Of a stretch of 12,886 bases of DNA, positions 1 to 8,158 are shown one piece after another. Origin of the DNA: Gammaproteobacteria bacterium (GTDB lineage Bacteria > Pseudomonadota > Gammaproteobacteria > Steroidobacterales > Steroidobacteraceae); NCBI GenBank assembly GCA_030043215.1, contig JASHYG010000137.1, positions 1-12,886 on the forward strand, read 5' to 3'. Position 1 is the stretch's first letter. Each line of letters starts with the position of its first letter. A model generated the notes under the pieces. It was not told the DNA's origin. It saw only the letters and a list, made by a program, of their open reading frames with translations, and made no database searches. The translations under genes were made by a program, and so were the position numbers.

Positions 1-720
1 GCATGCGCCGGCTACTTCCTGGTGCTGCGCGGGCAGACCTTTGCGGGGCACGCCCTCGCGCACGTCGGCTTCGCCGGTGCGACCGGAGCGGTGCTGGTCG
101 GCATCTCGCCCCTGTGGGGGTTCCTGGCAAGCGCCGTGAGCGGCGGTGTCGGGATGGGTCTGCTCGGCGAGCGGCTCGAGGGCCGGGACGTGGCGATCGG
201 CATCATCCTCGCGCTCTCGCTCGGACTTGGACTGCTGTTCCTGCACTTCTTCACGGCCTACGCAGCCCAGGCGACGGCGCTGCTCTTCGGGAACCTCCTC
301 GGGGTGGATACGGGAACGCTCGACAGCCTCGCGCTCCTTGCGGTGGTGAGCCTCCTCGGGCTCGCGGTCATCTCGCGCCCGCTGCTGTTCGCGACCCTGC
401 AGCCGGAGCTCGCCGAGGCGAAAGGGGTGCCGCTGCGGCGAGTCTCGGTGCTGTTTCTTGCCATCGTCGCCGTGGCCACCGCCGAATGCGCGCAGATCGT
501 CGGCGTGCTGCTCGTGTTCGCGCTGATGGTCGCCCCAGCGGCTGCGGCTCAGCGCCTGACGAGCCGCATCGGTCCGGGCGTGCTGCTTGCCGTGGCGCTC
601 GCGCTCGTCGATGCATGGGGAGGGCTCGCGCTCGCCTACTACACGGACTGGCCGAGCAGCTTCTGGATCACCGCGCTCGGCGGCCTCACCTACCTTGCCG
701 CGAGCATCTGGTCCCGCTAG
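1..720 (+). CDS. ABC-3 family metal (Zn/Mn/Fe-type) ABC transporter permease, 5'-truncated
   Basis: This gene is open from the first base of the window (frame 1) to a TAG at 718-720. 239 codons are visible and the N-terminus lies upstream. The protein is almost wholly hydrophobic, with glycine-rich transmembrane segments separated by short loops. The early stretch AHVGFAGATGAVLVG matches the conserved first part of ZnuB/MntB/TroB-type (ABC-3) permeases, where a segment like 'DALSHAxLPGIAL' is usual. Full-length family members are about 260-290 residues, so roughly 25-50 residues are probably missing. Such permeases work as a dimer with an ATPase and a periplasmic metal-binding protein to import Zn2+, Mn2+ or Fe2+. 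Those partner genes would be expected upstream, outside the window. The gene converges on the SPFH/P-type ATPase operon. The family call is strong; the metal cannot be read from the sequence. Confidence 0.85.
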   Translation, partial: ACAGYFLVLRGQTFAGHALAHVGFAGATGAVLVGISPLWGFLASAVSGGVGMGLLGERLEGRDVAIGIILALSLGLGLLFLHFFTAYAAQATALLFGNLLGVDTGTLDSLALLAVVSLLGLAVISRPLLFATLQPELAEAKGVPLRRVSVLFLAIVAVATAECAQIVGVLLVFALMVAPAAAAQRLTSRIGPGVLLAVALALVDAWGGLALAYYTDWPSSFWITALGGLTYLAASIWSR

Positions 721-748
721 TCGCAGGCCTGCGACGCCGGCCGCCGGC
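721..748. terminator. Tandem inverted repeats between convergent genes, possible bidirectional terminator
   Basis: The 31-base gap between the convergent ABC permease and DMT genes begins with a perfect 14-base palindrome at 721-734 (TCGCAGGCCTGCGA). A second small hairpin follows, GCCGG (736-740), loop CCG, CCGGC (744-748). Neither is followed by a clear T-run, so intrinsic termination is only an inference from position and symmetry. Confidence 0.3.
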
Positions 749-751
749 CCT

Positions 752-1819
752 TCAAGAATGATCGTGCCTGTGATGCAGATCGGGATAATGCGGGTGGCTG
801 TGCGTCAGGGGCTCGTGGCGATGCCAGTGCGAATGCGGCTCGCCCGGGGGGTCCGACGGAGTGTGCGCGTGCTGGTGGTGCTCATCGTGGACGTGACGAT
901 GCGCGTGCTCGAGCGCTTCGTGCTCGTGCAGGTGCTGGTGGCGCTCGGTGAGGTGTAGATAGAGGCCGACGCCCATCAGGGCGCCCGCGCCGAGGAGCTG
1001 CGCGGTGAGCGGCTCGGAGAGCAGGCCGACGGCGAGCGCCGAGCCGATGAACGGCGCAGTGGAGAAGTACGCGGCGGTGCGCGCCGCCCCGAGATGCCGC
1101 AGGCCGAGCACGTAGAGGGCGAGGCTCACCCCGTAGGCGAAGAAGCCCACGGCGCTCGCGGCGGCGACGGTTCCGGCGGACGGCAGGCGAGCATGCGCGG
1201 CAAGAGCCAGCGCCACATTCGCGGTGCCCGCCACCAGGCCCTTGATCGCAGCGATCTGCACGGGATCCGCCTTGGCGAGCAGGCGCGTGAGGTTGTTGTC
1301 CGCACCCCACGCGACGCAGGCCGCGGCGATGAGCAGCGCGCCGGAGCCCGCGCGGACGGATCCCCCGCTCCAGGACAGCAGAACCGCGCCGGCGAGAATC
1401 GCGAGCGCGCCCGCGAGGAGCCGCCGATCGACGTTCTCCCGGAAGACGACCCACGCAATGCCCATGGTGGCGAGCCCCTCGAGGCTTTGCAGGAGCGAGG
1501 CCGAGGCCGCCGAGGTGCGCTCGAGGCCGACCATCATGAGAACGGGCGCAATGACTCCGCCGAGCAGCACCGCGAGGGAGAATTGCGGCAGATCTTCCCG
1601 CCGCAGCCGCGCCTCGCCGGACCTCACGCCGAGCGCTCTTCCCACGAGGAAGATGGCGCCGAGCCCGGTCCCGGAGCCCAGGTAGAACAGGCCGGCGAGG
1701 AGCTGCGCATTCAGTCCGTCTTGCAGCAGCACCTTGGCAAGCGGCGTGCCGGCGCCGAACAGGATCGCCGAGAGGACGGCGAAAGCGGCACCTGGCCACG
1801 CCCCGGATCCGGACAACAT
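752..1819 (-). CDS. EamA/DMT family transporter with histidine-rich C-terminal tail
   Basis: This 355-residue protein has two EamA-type halves (about residues 10-150 and 158-291), giving roughly ten transmembrane helices, as in drug/metabolite transporters. Residues 294-355 form a hydrophilic tail with 23 histidines, mostly as HxH and HH repeats mixed with Glu and Asp. Such tails are typical of metal-binding regions in zinc, nickel and cobalt transporters and are not part of the ordinary EamA fold. The ATG at 1819 is preceded by a good Shine-Dalgarno (GGAGG on the minus strand, 1826-1830, six bases away). It is the last gene of the five-gene minus-strand operon, 41 bases after the P-type ATPase stop. 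A role in divalent metal export or import is inferred from the tail and neighbours. EamA proteins generally carry small organic solutes, so a metabolite or metal-chelate substrate remains possible. Confidence 0.85.
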   Translation of the reverse strand: MLSGSGAWPGAAFAVLSAILFGAGTPLAKVLLQDGLNAQLLAGLFYLGSGTGLGAIFLVGRALGVRSGEARLRREDLPQFSLAVLLGGVIAPVLMMVGLERTSAASASLLQSLEGLATMGIAWVVFRENVDRRLLAGALAILAGAVLLSWSGGSVRAGSGALLIAAACVAWGADNNLTRLLAKADPVQIAAIKGLVAGTANVALALAAHARLPSAGTVAAASAVGFFAYGVSLALYVLGLRHLGAARTAAYFSTAPFIGSALAVGLLSEPLTAQLLGAGALMGVGLYLHLTERHQHLHEHEALEHAHRHVHDEHHQHAHTPSDPPGEPHSHWHRHEPLTHSHPHYPDLHHRHDHS

Positions 1820-1825
1820 GGAGAG

Positions 1826-1830
1826 CCTCC
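1826..1830 (-). promoter_or_regulatory. Ribosome binding site of the DMT gene
   Basis: GGAGG on the minus strand lies six bases upstream of the ATG at 1819. It is one of the clearest Shine-Dalgarno sequences in the window and supports the chosen start. It suggests this gene is translated independently and not by coupling to the ATPase. Confidence 0.6.
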
Positions 1831-1860
1831 GGGGCCCCTGGCTCAGCTCGAAGTGAGGCG

Positions 1861-3855
1861 CTACGAGGGCTGAGCCGGCTTGATCACCCCAGCGGCGGCG
1901 CCTTGCGTCTCATCGAAGAGCAGCAGCCGGCCGGCATTGCCGAGACCGATGAAGGTGCTGACGTTGTGCAGCAGCGCCGCGATGATCGGCGCCTCGACGC
2001 CGAGCACTCCCGCGCCGGCGAGAATGATGAGCCCGAATGTGAACCCCACGCCGATCGTGACATTGACGTAAATGGTCCGGCGGCACTGGCGGCTCAAGCG
2101 GATGCAGGTCCCGAGGCGCCGCAGGTCGTTCGTCATCAACGCGAGGTCCGCGGAAGCAAAGGCCACGTCCCCCGTTCCCTGGGCGCCCATGGCTACACCC
2201 ACGGCGCCGGCGCGCAAAGCAAGCGAGTCGTTGATCCCATCGCCGACCACCATGGGACGGTGGCCCAGCTTGATCTCCTGCATGACCCGGTCCATCTTCT
2301 GCTCGGGCAGCATCTCGGCATACACGTTATCGATGCCGATCTCGCGCGCGACCTGCCTCGCCGCCGGGTAGCGATCGCCCGTGAGCAGCACCAGACGCTC
2401 GATGCCGAGGGACTCGAGTTCCTGCACGGCCGGGGCCGCGCTCGGGCGCAGCTGGTCGAAGAAGAGCAGCCAGCCGAGGAACTTCCCGCCGAGACTGACA
2501 CCTGCGATCGGACCGTTGTGCGCCGGAGCCGCCGGCACCTCGACATTCAGGCGCTGAAACAGATCGGCGCGGCCGAGGGCCACCTGCTCGCCCCGGTATC
2601 GGCCTGTCACTCCGAACCCGCCGAGCTCGCGAGCATCTTCCACTGTCAGCTGCTCCTGCTGAGGGACGGATGCGGCGACGGCGCGGCTCAGCGGATGATT
2701 GCTCGCGGCCCCGAGACCCGCGCCGAGGCGCTGCAGCAGCTGCGGATCGACACCGGGCATCGTCCGTACCTCGGCGAGGCGCAGATCGCCGGTGGTGACG
2801 GTCCCCGTCTTGTCGAAGATGACCGACGAGACCTCCGAGAGATGCTCGAGGAACGCGGAGCCCTTGATGAGGATCCCGTGGCGAGCCGCAACGGCGATGG
2901 CCGCGACGGCCGTGGATGGAGCCGCGAGCACGAGCGCGCACGGGCACGAGGCGACCAGGACGGCGAGCATCGCGGGCACGTTGTCGGTGATCAGCCAGGT
3001 GCCGGCGGCGACCAGCAGCACCAGGGCCATGTACTGGCCCGCATAGCGATCGAGGAGCCGCGTCACCGGAGGCTTCGCGTTCTCCGCCTCCCGCATGAGG
3101 CCAATGATGCGGCCGACGGTGCTCTCCTTGCCCACCCGGATGAGCTCGATTTGCAGCAGCCCGTCGATATTCATGCCGCCTGCGAGAACCTGGCCGCCTT
3201 CGGCGATCTCCACCGGAACCGATTCGCCCGTGAGCGAGGCGAGATCGAGGCTCGAATGGCCGCGGCGCACGATGCCGTCGGCCGGCACGCGCTCGCCGGC
3301 GCGCAGCTCGATGAGATCGCCCACTTTGAGCTGCGCGCTGGGAACCACCTCCACGGTGCCATCCGGCAGGAGCCTGCGGCTATCGGCCTCCGTCAATCGG
3401 GTGAGGGCTCGCACGGCTTCGTGCGAGCCGAGCATGCTGCGCTCCTCCAGGATGTGGCCGAGCGTCATGACGATCGGCAGGAGAGCGGCCGTCATGAGAT
3501 CGCCCGTCGCCCATGCGGCGATGAGCGCCAGCGCGACCAGCCGGTCGGTGATGCCGTGCAGGCTCGGATGCCGCAGGCTGTTCCAGGCCTCGACGAACAC
3601 CGGCACTGCGACCAGCGCCGCGGAGATCCCGGCGACCAGCTGGGCAACGCCCGCTTCGCTCGGGACGAGCAGTCTCATGCCAACCGCCACGATGAGCACA
3701 CATCCCGCGGCGAGCGCGAGCGTCAGGCGCAGCCCGAGCAGCCAGCGCTCGGCACGGTCGAGCAGCGGCACGGGCCGGCCGGTGACCGGGCCGCCGGGCG
3801 GCAGGGGCACGGCGGCGGTAGGGTTGTAGCTGGAGATATCCGGGGTGGCGCTCAT
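1861..3855 (-). CDS. Heavy-metal translocating P1B-type ATPase without an N-terminal metal-binding domain
   Basis: The 664-residue protein has all catalytic hallmarks of a P1B pump: TGES (209-212, actuator), the transmembrane metal motif CPC (304-306), the phosphorylated aspartate in DKTGT (D348), the HP dipeptide of the nucleotide-binding domain (H387-P388, in SNHPLS), TGD (492-494) and the hinge GDGIND (538-543). It should couple ATP hydrolysis to export of a soft or transition metal across the inner membrane. There is no HMA domain or CxxC motif in the first 35 residues, only a Pro-rich stretch. In the last helices the sequence reads LLHNVSTF (H630, N631, S633, T634). This is neither MxxSS (Cu+ pumps) nor DxG (Zn/Cd pumps). 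The metal therefore cannot be assigned. The ATG overlaps the upstream HflK-like stop (ATGA at 3852-3855), and AGGAAAG lies just upstream, so translation is probably coupled. Confidence 0.93.
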   Translation of the reverse strand: MSATPDISSYNPTAAVPLPPGGPVTGRPVPLLDRAERWLLGLRLTLALAAGCVLIVAVGMRLLVPSEAGVAQLVAGISAALVAVPVFVEAWNSLRHPSLHGITDRLVALALIAAWATGDLMTAALLPIVMTLGHILEERSMLGSHEAVRALTRLTEADSRRLLPDGTVEVVPSAQLKVGDLIELRAGERVPADGIVRRGHSSLDLASLTGESVPVEIAEGGQVLAGGMNIDGLLQIELIRVGKESTVGRIIGLMREAENAKPPVTRLLDRYAGQYMALVLLVAAGTWLITDNVPAMLAVLVASCPCALVLAAPSTAVAAIAVAARHGILIKGSAFLEHLSEVSSVIFDKTGTVTTGDLRLAEVRTMPGVDPQLLQRLGAGLGAASNHPLSRAVAASVPQQEQLTVEDARELGGFGVTGRYRGEQVALGRADLFQRLNVEVPAAPAHNGPIAGVSLGGKFLGWLLFFDQLRPSAAPAVQELESLGIERLVLLTGDRYPAARQVAREIGIDNVYAEMLPEQKMDRVMQEIKLGHRPMVVGDGINDSLALRAGAVGVAMGAQGTGDVAFASADLALMTNDLRRLGTCIRLSRQCRRTIYVNVTIGVGFTFGLIILAGAGVLGVEAPIIAALLHNVSTFIGLGNAGRLLLFDETQGAAAGVIKPAQPS

Positions 3856-4937
3856 TTGGGCTTTCCTGGCAAGACGTAGCGTACGCCCGTCTTGGGGTCG
3901 ATCAAAACGGCCGAGCCGACGCCGCTCAGGATCTGTGAGACCTCCGCCCGGTACTCGCGCAGCACGAGGCTGCTGCGGGTTTGCGGCGTCTCTTGACGCG
4001 CCAGCGCGAGGATGCGGGCGGTATCGACGTTGGCTCGGCTCACCAGCTCCGTCGCCGTCGCCTGGGCCGCGCTCAGCAACTGGTCGTGCTCGCGGTTCGC
4101 CTCCTGCCGCCGGCGCTCGGCGTCGGTGTTCGCCTCGGCCACGCCTCGGTCGGCCGCTTCGGTTGCGAGCAGCACGGCGTCGTAAGCCGTCTTGGCCTCC
4201 GGGGGATAGTAGGCCGTCATGTCGATGCGCTCGACCTCGACGCCGAGGGGCGTGCCGGCGGCCGCAAGCGCCTGCAGGCGCGCGTTCATGGTGTTGAGCA
4301 GCGAGCTGCGCACCTGGGCCATCACGGCCTGGTCGGTGCTCTGGGGATTGGCGCTCTCCACCACCAGGAAATTATCGAGATCCCGGCCGGCCGTGACGTG
4401 CACGGTCGTTGCGCGGAACAAGCGATCGAGCGCGGGAGCCACGTGAGTCTGCTCCAGGGCATAGGCGATGGGATCATCGATGCGGTAGATCAGCGTGGCA
4501 TTGAGCAACACGACGTTGCCGTCGCCCGTGAGGTATGCGGCGATGTTCTGAGGCATCGCCTGCGTCGCGTCGAACGGCCCGACGAGCTCCTGGGACTTCT
4601 CGCTCCACGGCGGAAGGGTCGAGACGGGCTGGCTCAGCTGCCGCTCCGGTCCCGGAAGCAGCTCGACCCGCTCGATGGGCCGCGGCCAGGCGAGGAGCAA
4701 GCCGGACTGCTGGGTTCGCACGATGCGTCCGAAGCGCAGCACGACCGCCTGGCTGTCCGAGGCAATCTCGTGCACATTGCTCATGAGCCAGATCAGCAGC
4801 AACAACAAGCCGGCGGCATAGACGGCCCGGAACCCGATCGCCACCGACTGGGCAATGGGCCCGGGCGGCGGCGGCGGTGGTGGTCCGACCGGCTCGACCG
4901 CCTCGGACGCTGGAAAGGAATCGAGGACCTCGTTCAC
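3852..4937 (-). CDS. HflK-like SPFH domain membrane protein (short form)
   Basis: This 361-residue protein has a proline-rich cytoplasmic N-terminus (residues 19-27 nearly all Pro) and one transmembrane helix (about 34-53). An SPFH/band-7 domain follows (about 54-250), beginning SDSQAVVLRFG, with an Ala/Glu-rich coiled coil (about 255-315). The domain order matches HflK, which with HflC forms a large periplasmic cage around the FtsH protease and moderates its proteolysis. The start is GTG at 4937, overlapping the HflC-like stop as GTGA (4934-4937). The next Met is inside the transmembrane helix, so the GTG is the likely start. Canonical hflK normally neighbours hfq/hflX. Here it sits between an HflC paralogue and a metal P-type ATPase, so a specialised role in that pump's assembly or turnover is inferred. 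Confidence 0.82.
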   Translation of the reverse strand: MNEVLDSFPASEAVEPVGPPPPPPPGPIAQSVAIGFRAVYAAGLLLLLIWLMSNVHEIASDSQAVVLRFGRIVRTQQSGLLLAWPRPIERVELLPGPERQLSQPVSTLPPWSEKSQELVGPFDATQAMPQNIAAYLTGDGNVVLLNATLIYRIDDPIAYALEQTHVAPALDRLFRATTVHVTAGRDLDNFLVVESANPQSTDQAVMAQVRSSLLNTMNARLQALAAAGTPLGVEVERIDMTAYYPPEAKTAYDAVLLATEAADRGVAEANTDAERRRQEANREHDQLLSAAQATATELVSRANVDTARILALARQETPQTRSSLVLREYRAEVSQILSGVGSAVLIDPKTGVRYVLPGKPK

Positions 4938-5920
4938 GGCCCTGTCTTCGCCGCGGGCGCCGAGTTGAGACCTGTCGGGCCGTCCACCAGCACGCGGAAA
5001 GGCGCCGCATCCGTCCCCAGCACCACGCTCGCGTTGCGGCCCATCATCTGGCCGAGGGCATCGAGCGAGCGCAGCGTCGTGTAGAGCCCCGGGTCGCTCT
5101 GATAAGCCTTGGCGTAGATGCGCGCGGCGGCCTGCTCGGCGTCCGCCTCCGTGTGCGCCGCCTGCTCACGAGCCTGCGCGACCACTTCCCGGCCGTTCCG
5201 GTCGGCGTCGGCCCGGATGGCCGCAGCCTGCCGCCGTCCCTCGGCCGTGCGCTTCTCTGCTTCGGTCTCGCGCTCCGCGCGCATCCGATCGACCGTGGCG
5301 GCAAGCGTCTCGTCCGGCAGCGTCATACGCTCGATGCCGACCTGGCGGATGTCGATGCCGTACACCTGCAGCATGCGCGGAGCAATCTGATCGCGCAGCT
5401 GCTGCTCGAAGGCATCGAGCCGCACCTTCTGCGGATCGAGATTGACGAGATCGCTCAGCTCGAAGTTGCTCGAGATGATGTGCAGTTGCGCGAAGACGAA
5501 GCTGCGCAGCTGGCGTGCCGCCTCGTCCGGCTGATTGCGCACCGAGCGCAGGAACTGGCGCACCCGCTGCGGATCGCTCGGCACCTGCCAGGCGACGTAA
5601 GCCTGCATCAGCACCCGCAAGCCGTCGCGCGTGCCGACATCCATCAGTCCGGTGGAGGTCGTGCGCAGGCGCAGATCGATCGGAATGCTGCTCTCGAACG
5701 GAGCCGGCAGCTTCCATGCGAGCCCGGGCTGCGTCACCACGCGGACGGGATTACCGAAGCGCGTGATGACGGTGGCCTCGCCCGCCGGCACCATGACGAT
5801 GCACGCCGCGGCGATCGCGGCGAGCAGGATCAGCGCGGAGGCGCCAATGCGCAGCTGCGGCCCAAAGCGGCGATCACGGGCACGGCCGGCGGAAGTCCCC
5901 GAGGAAGGATCGATGAACAT
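4934..5920 (-). CDS. HflC-like SPFH domain membrane protein (FtsH protease modulator type)
   Basis: The 328-residue protein has one transmembrane helix near the N-terminus (about 25-45), then an SPFH/band-7 domain starting GEATVITRFGNPVRV. It carries the HflC-like signature DRMRAERETEAEKRTAEG (about 211-228), the start of a long Ala/Glu/Arg coiled coil to about 270. LYTTLRSLDAL (about 279-289) corresponds to the conserved HflC 'FYxxLRSLxAY' region. Known HflC pairs with HflK to form a membrane-anchored ring or cage around FtsH. The gene lies 34 bases after the large SPFH gene and overlaps the following HflK-like gene by four bases, so all three SPFH proteins are probably made together. Residues 1-24 are basic and polar and should be cytoplasmic. 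It is a paralogue in a metal-transport setting, so I give no symbol. Confidence 0.88.
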   Translation of the reverse strand: MFIDPSSGTSAGRARDRRFGPQLRIGASALILLAAIAAACIVMVPAGEATVITRFGNPVRVVTQPGLAWKLPAPFESSIPIDLRLRTTSTGLMDVGTRDGLRVLMQAYVAWQVPSDPQRVRQFLRSVRNQPDEAARQLRSFVFAQLHIISSNFELSDLVNLDPQKVRLDAFEQQLRDQIAPRMLQVYGIDIRQVGIERMTLPDETLAATVDRMRAERETEAEKRTAEGRRQAAAIRADADRNGREVVAQAREQAAHTEADAEQAAARIYAKAYQSDPGLYTTLRSLDALGQMMGRNASVVLGTDAAPFRVLVDGPTGLNSAPAAKTGP

Positions 5921-5954
5921 ATCGGTCAGGAGCCCGAGAACTCGGTCATGATCA

Positions 5955-7928
5955 TCACTCCGTAGGCACGATCGCCGGTGTGAGGGGTGGAGTCGAGGCG
6001 CTCGCGGCCGCCCCGCTCTGCGCGCCGCCCGTCCCCTGGCCCGCGGGCGGCTCAGCGACGAGCTCGCGCAGGTCGAGGATCGGGCGCTGGTCGGAATTCA
6101 GCCGATGGTCGACCAAAGTGATGTGCGTCCGCGAGAGCGCCGCGGCGTACGTGCTGAAGGTGCGCTCGAGCAGGAACGATCGCTTGCCCTCGTCGTAGGC
6201 GCGGCGGTCCGCATCGAAGCGATATGCATCGGCATCGGCGGCATGGACGATCTCGACTGCGCGGGCGTCGGCCACTGTATCGAGCTGGTGGGCCTCCGCC
6301 TGCGCGACGGCGGCCCGGCTCTCGGCGCGCGTCCGCTCGTTGGAGACGCTCGCGCTCGCGTTGATCTCAGCGGCTTGCACCGCGTGGTACGCGGCGGCCG
6401 CACCCTCGGGCGGATGGATCTCCTCGATCAGCACGGACACGATGTCGATCCCCGCCCCGTGGATCGCCGGATCCGCCGCGAGCTCCGCCTGCAGCGTGCC
6501 GGAGACGTTCTCGCGCTCCGCGCCGATCACCTGATCGAGCGTGCGCGAGTTGAAATAGCGCAGGACCAGCCGGCTCGCGGCTTCCGTGATGAGGGATTGC
6601 GGATCCGCGACCGTATAGACCGACTGCATGGCGGCGGTGTCGGTGAGGCCCACACGATACAATACGTAGATCTCGGTGCTGACACTCTGAAAGCTCTGTT
6701 GGGCGGTGCCCAGGCTCGGCACGAGGTAATGGGCCTGATCGGCATGAGCGGTCTCCCACAACCGATTGAGGGCGACTGGGGGCGGCGCTTCCGCGCCGAC
6801 CGGCCCGGTTGCCGCCTCGGGCGTGGACTCGTCAACGCCGATCGGCACGGAGTGGATCGCGCCGTACTCGACGGGACGGAGCCTGCCGAGCGGCCAGGGC
6901 AGCAGCAGGTGCAGCCCGGGACCGAGCACGGCAACCGGGGCGCCAAACCGTTCGTAGATCCCTCGGTGCTCCCAGTCGATGAGCTTCAGTCCGCTCAAGC
7001 ACCAGCAAAGCAGCGCGGTGCCGACGAGCGCAGGCAGTGCCGCCGCGGTCAGGAACGACAGTGCCCAGCTGCGGGCGAAGTCGAGACCGAATTGAGTGCG
7101 AAGCACGTTCGCCGGCGCGCGCGGACCACCCGTGATGAGCGCGACGACGATACTGTCCGTCACCGCCCGAGCGTCCTCCGGTGCGCGCTGCGGGAGGAAC
7201 AGGCGCGCCAGCGCGCGTACGGCGAGCTCCGCCGCGGCGACACCCGGGATGCAGACCACGGCGAGCTCCGGCCAACGGAGCCAGCCGAGCCCGGCGCCGT
7301 GCCCCAGCTCGATGCACGCCGATGCCGCCAGAATCCAGGTCGCGAGCAGCAGCACCCGCCGCAGCGTCGGCGCCTCCGGCAGCTGGGGCTGCGGAAAGGC
7401 GTTCATCACGCGCTCACAAACGAGCGACACGAAGGCGATCCCGAACACCAAGGCCGCCACGATGTCGCTACCGGCGGCGTGCTGCTCGGCGGCGGAGGCC
7501 GGCCACATCAGCCGTATGGCGATCCAGATGCAGATGGCCCCGGCCGGCACGATGAAGGCCTGGCCCATGCGACCGGCAAAGCCGGGATCCTCGCGACGCT
7601 CGAGCCGGCGCGCAGATGCAGCGCCTGCGGGCTCCTCCGCTGCCGTAGAATATCGGAACCGGGCCGTGGTCAAGGCGAGCGTGGCGATGAGAGCGGTCAG
7701 GGCAAGCAGCAGCGCCGGGAGGACCATGGCCCCGAGCCCACCATCGACCGCCTCCCGCGCCATGGCTCGCCCCCCCGGCAGGACAGCGGGCGGCAACAGC
7801 GCGAGGACGAGGAACGCGGCAACCGCCAGGGTGGCGATTCCATAGAGCAGCGCCAGGTGGCGGATCAATCGATGAGAACGAGGAACGATCAGCTCCTTCG
7901 ACGGATCGGAATCGGCGGGGGTGTTCAT
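5955..7928 (-). CDS. Multi-pass membrane protein fused to an HflK-like SPFH domain
   Basis: This 657-residue protein is nearly twice the length of usual HflK-type proteins. About seven hydrophobic segments can be seen (near residues 23-46, 64-88, 122-143, 155-173, 190-207, 219-240, 285-313). They are followed by an SPFH/band-7 domain beginning HRGIYERFGAPVAVLGPGLH (321-340), then an Ala/Glu-rich helical stretch (about 518-590) and a low-complexity Ala/Gly/Thr tail (about 627-657). The last transmembrane helix leads straight into the SPFH domain, as in HflK. The extra six helices replace the usual short cytoplasmic N-terminus. It is the first gene of the five-gene operon and should be the base of a three-protein SPFH assembly with the two downstream products. 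The ATG at 7928 has only a weak Shine-Dalgarno. What the N-terminal membrane domain does is unknown to me. Confidence 0.82.
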   Translation of the reverse strand: MNTPADSDPSKELIVPRSHRLIRHLALLYGIATLAVAAFLVLALLPPAVLPGGRAMAREAVDGGLGAMVLPALLLALTALIATLALTTARFRYSTAAEEPAGAASARRLERREDPGFAGRMGQAFIVPAGAICIWIAIRLMWPASAAEQHAAGSDIVAALVFGIAFVSLVCERVMNAFPQPQLPEAPTLRRVLLLATWILAASACIELGHGAGLGWLRWPELAVVCIPGVAAAELAVRALARLFLPQRAPEDARAVTDSIVVALITGGPRAPANVLRTQFGLDFARSWALSFLTAAALPALVGTALLCWCLSGLKLIDWEHRGIYERFGAPVAVLGPGLHLLLPWPLGRLRPVEYGAIHSVPIGVDESTPEAATGPVGAEAPPPVALNRLWETAHADQAHYLVPSLGTAQQSFQSVSTEIYVLYRVGLTDTAAMQSVYTVADPQSLITEAASRLVLRYFNSRTLDQVIGAERENVSGTLQAELAADPAIHGAGIDIVSVLIEEIHPPEGAAAAYHAVQAAEINASASVSNERTRAESRAAVAQAEAHQLDTVADARAVEIVHAADADAYRFDADRRAYDEGKRSFLLERTFSTYAAALSRTHITLVDHRLNSDQRPILDLRELVAEPPAGQGTGGAQSGAAASASTPPLTPAIVPTE

Positions 7929-8158
7929 CTGCTTGAGGCTCGATATGAGGCTCTGGGGCGCTCGGTCGGGCCGCGGGGCTCTGCCTTCTTCTCCGGGGTG
8001 GCCTCCAGACGGCTCAAGGTCGTGCGGACGTGGACATGGCGCGGCCGGCGCTTATGTGATCTCGGCAAAGTGGGCACTGTCATCATAGTAGCGCAAAGGC
8101 CGCACCCGTGCAGGGCACGGCCCGGTGCTCATCCCGCGGTCCAATCCCCGTGCAATCA
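7929..8158. promoter_or_regulatory. Divergent intergenic region between the SPFH/ATPase operon and the cytochrome/PpiC/HupE operon
   Basis: This 230-base gap must carry promoters for both arms. On the plus strand a weak sigma70-like pair is visible: TCGGCA (8062-8067), 16 bases, CATAGT (8084-8089), each 4 of 6 to consensus. On the minus strand TATGAT (8087-8082) is 5 of 6 to a -10, but no matching -35 is seen. Both -10 candidates overlap, so the two directions may compete or share a regulator. A perfect 6-bp hairpin, CCGTGC-AGG-GCACGG (8106-8120), lies in the predicted leader of the cytochrome gene. The promoter calls are weak inferences. Confidence 0.3.

Noticed and set aside
1903..3879. A 658-codon open frame on the plus strand opposite the P-type ATPase
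   Set aside because: It is antisense to a gene with complete P1B ATPase motifs. Its product is Arg/Gly/His/Asp-rich with no recognisable domain, as expected for a shadow frame in GC-rich DNA.
5955..7928. Reading the large SPFH gene as two genes accidentally joined by a frameshift
   Set aside because: The frame is continuous. The last transmembrane helix runs directly into the SPFH domain as in HflK, with no internal start preceded by a good ribosome binding site that I could see.
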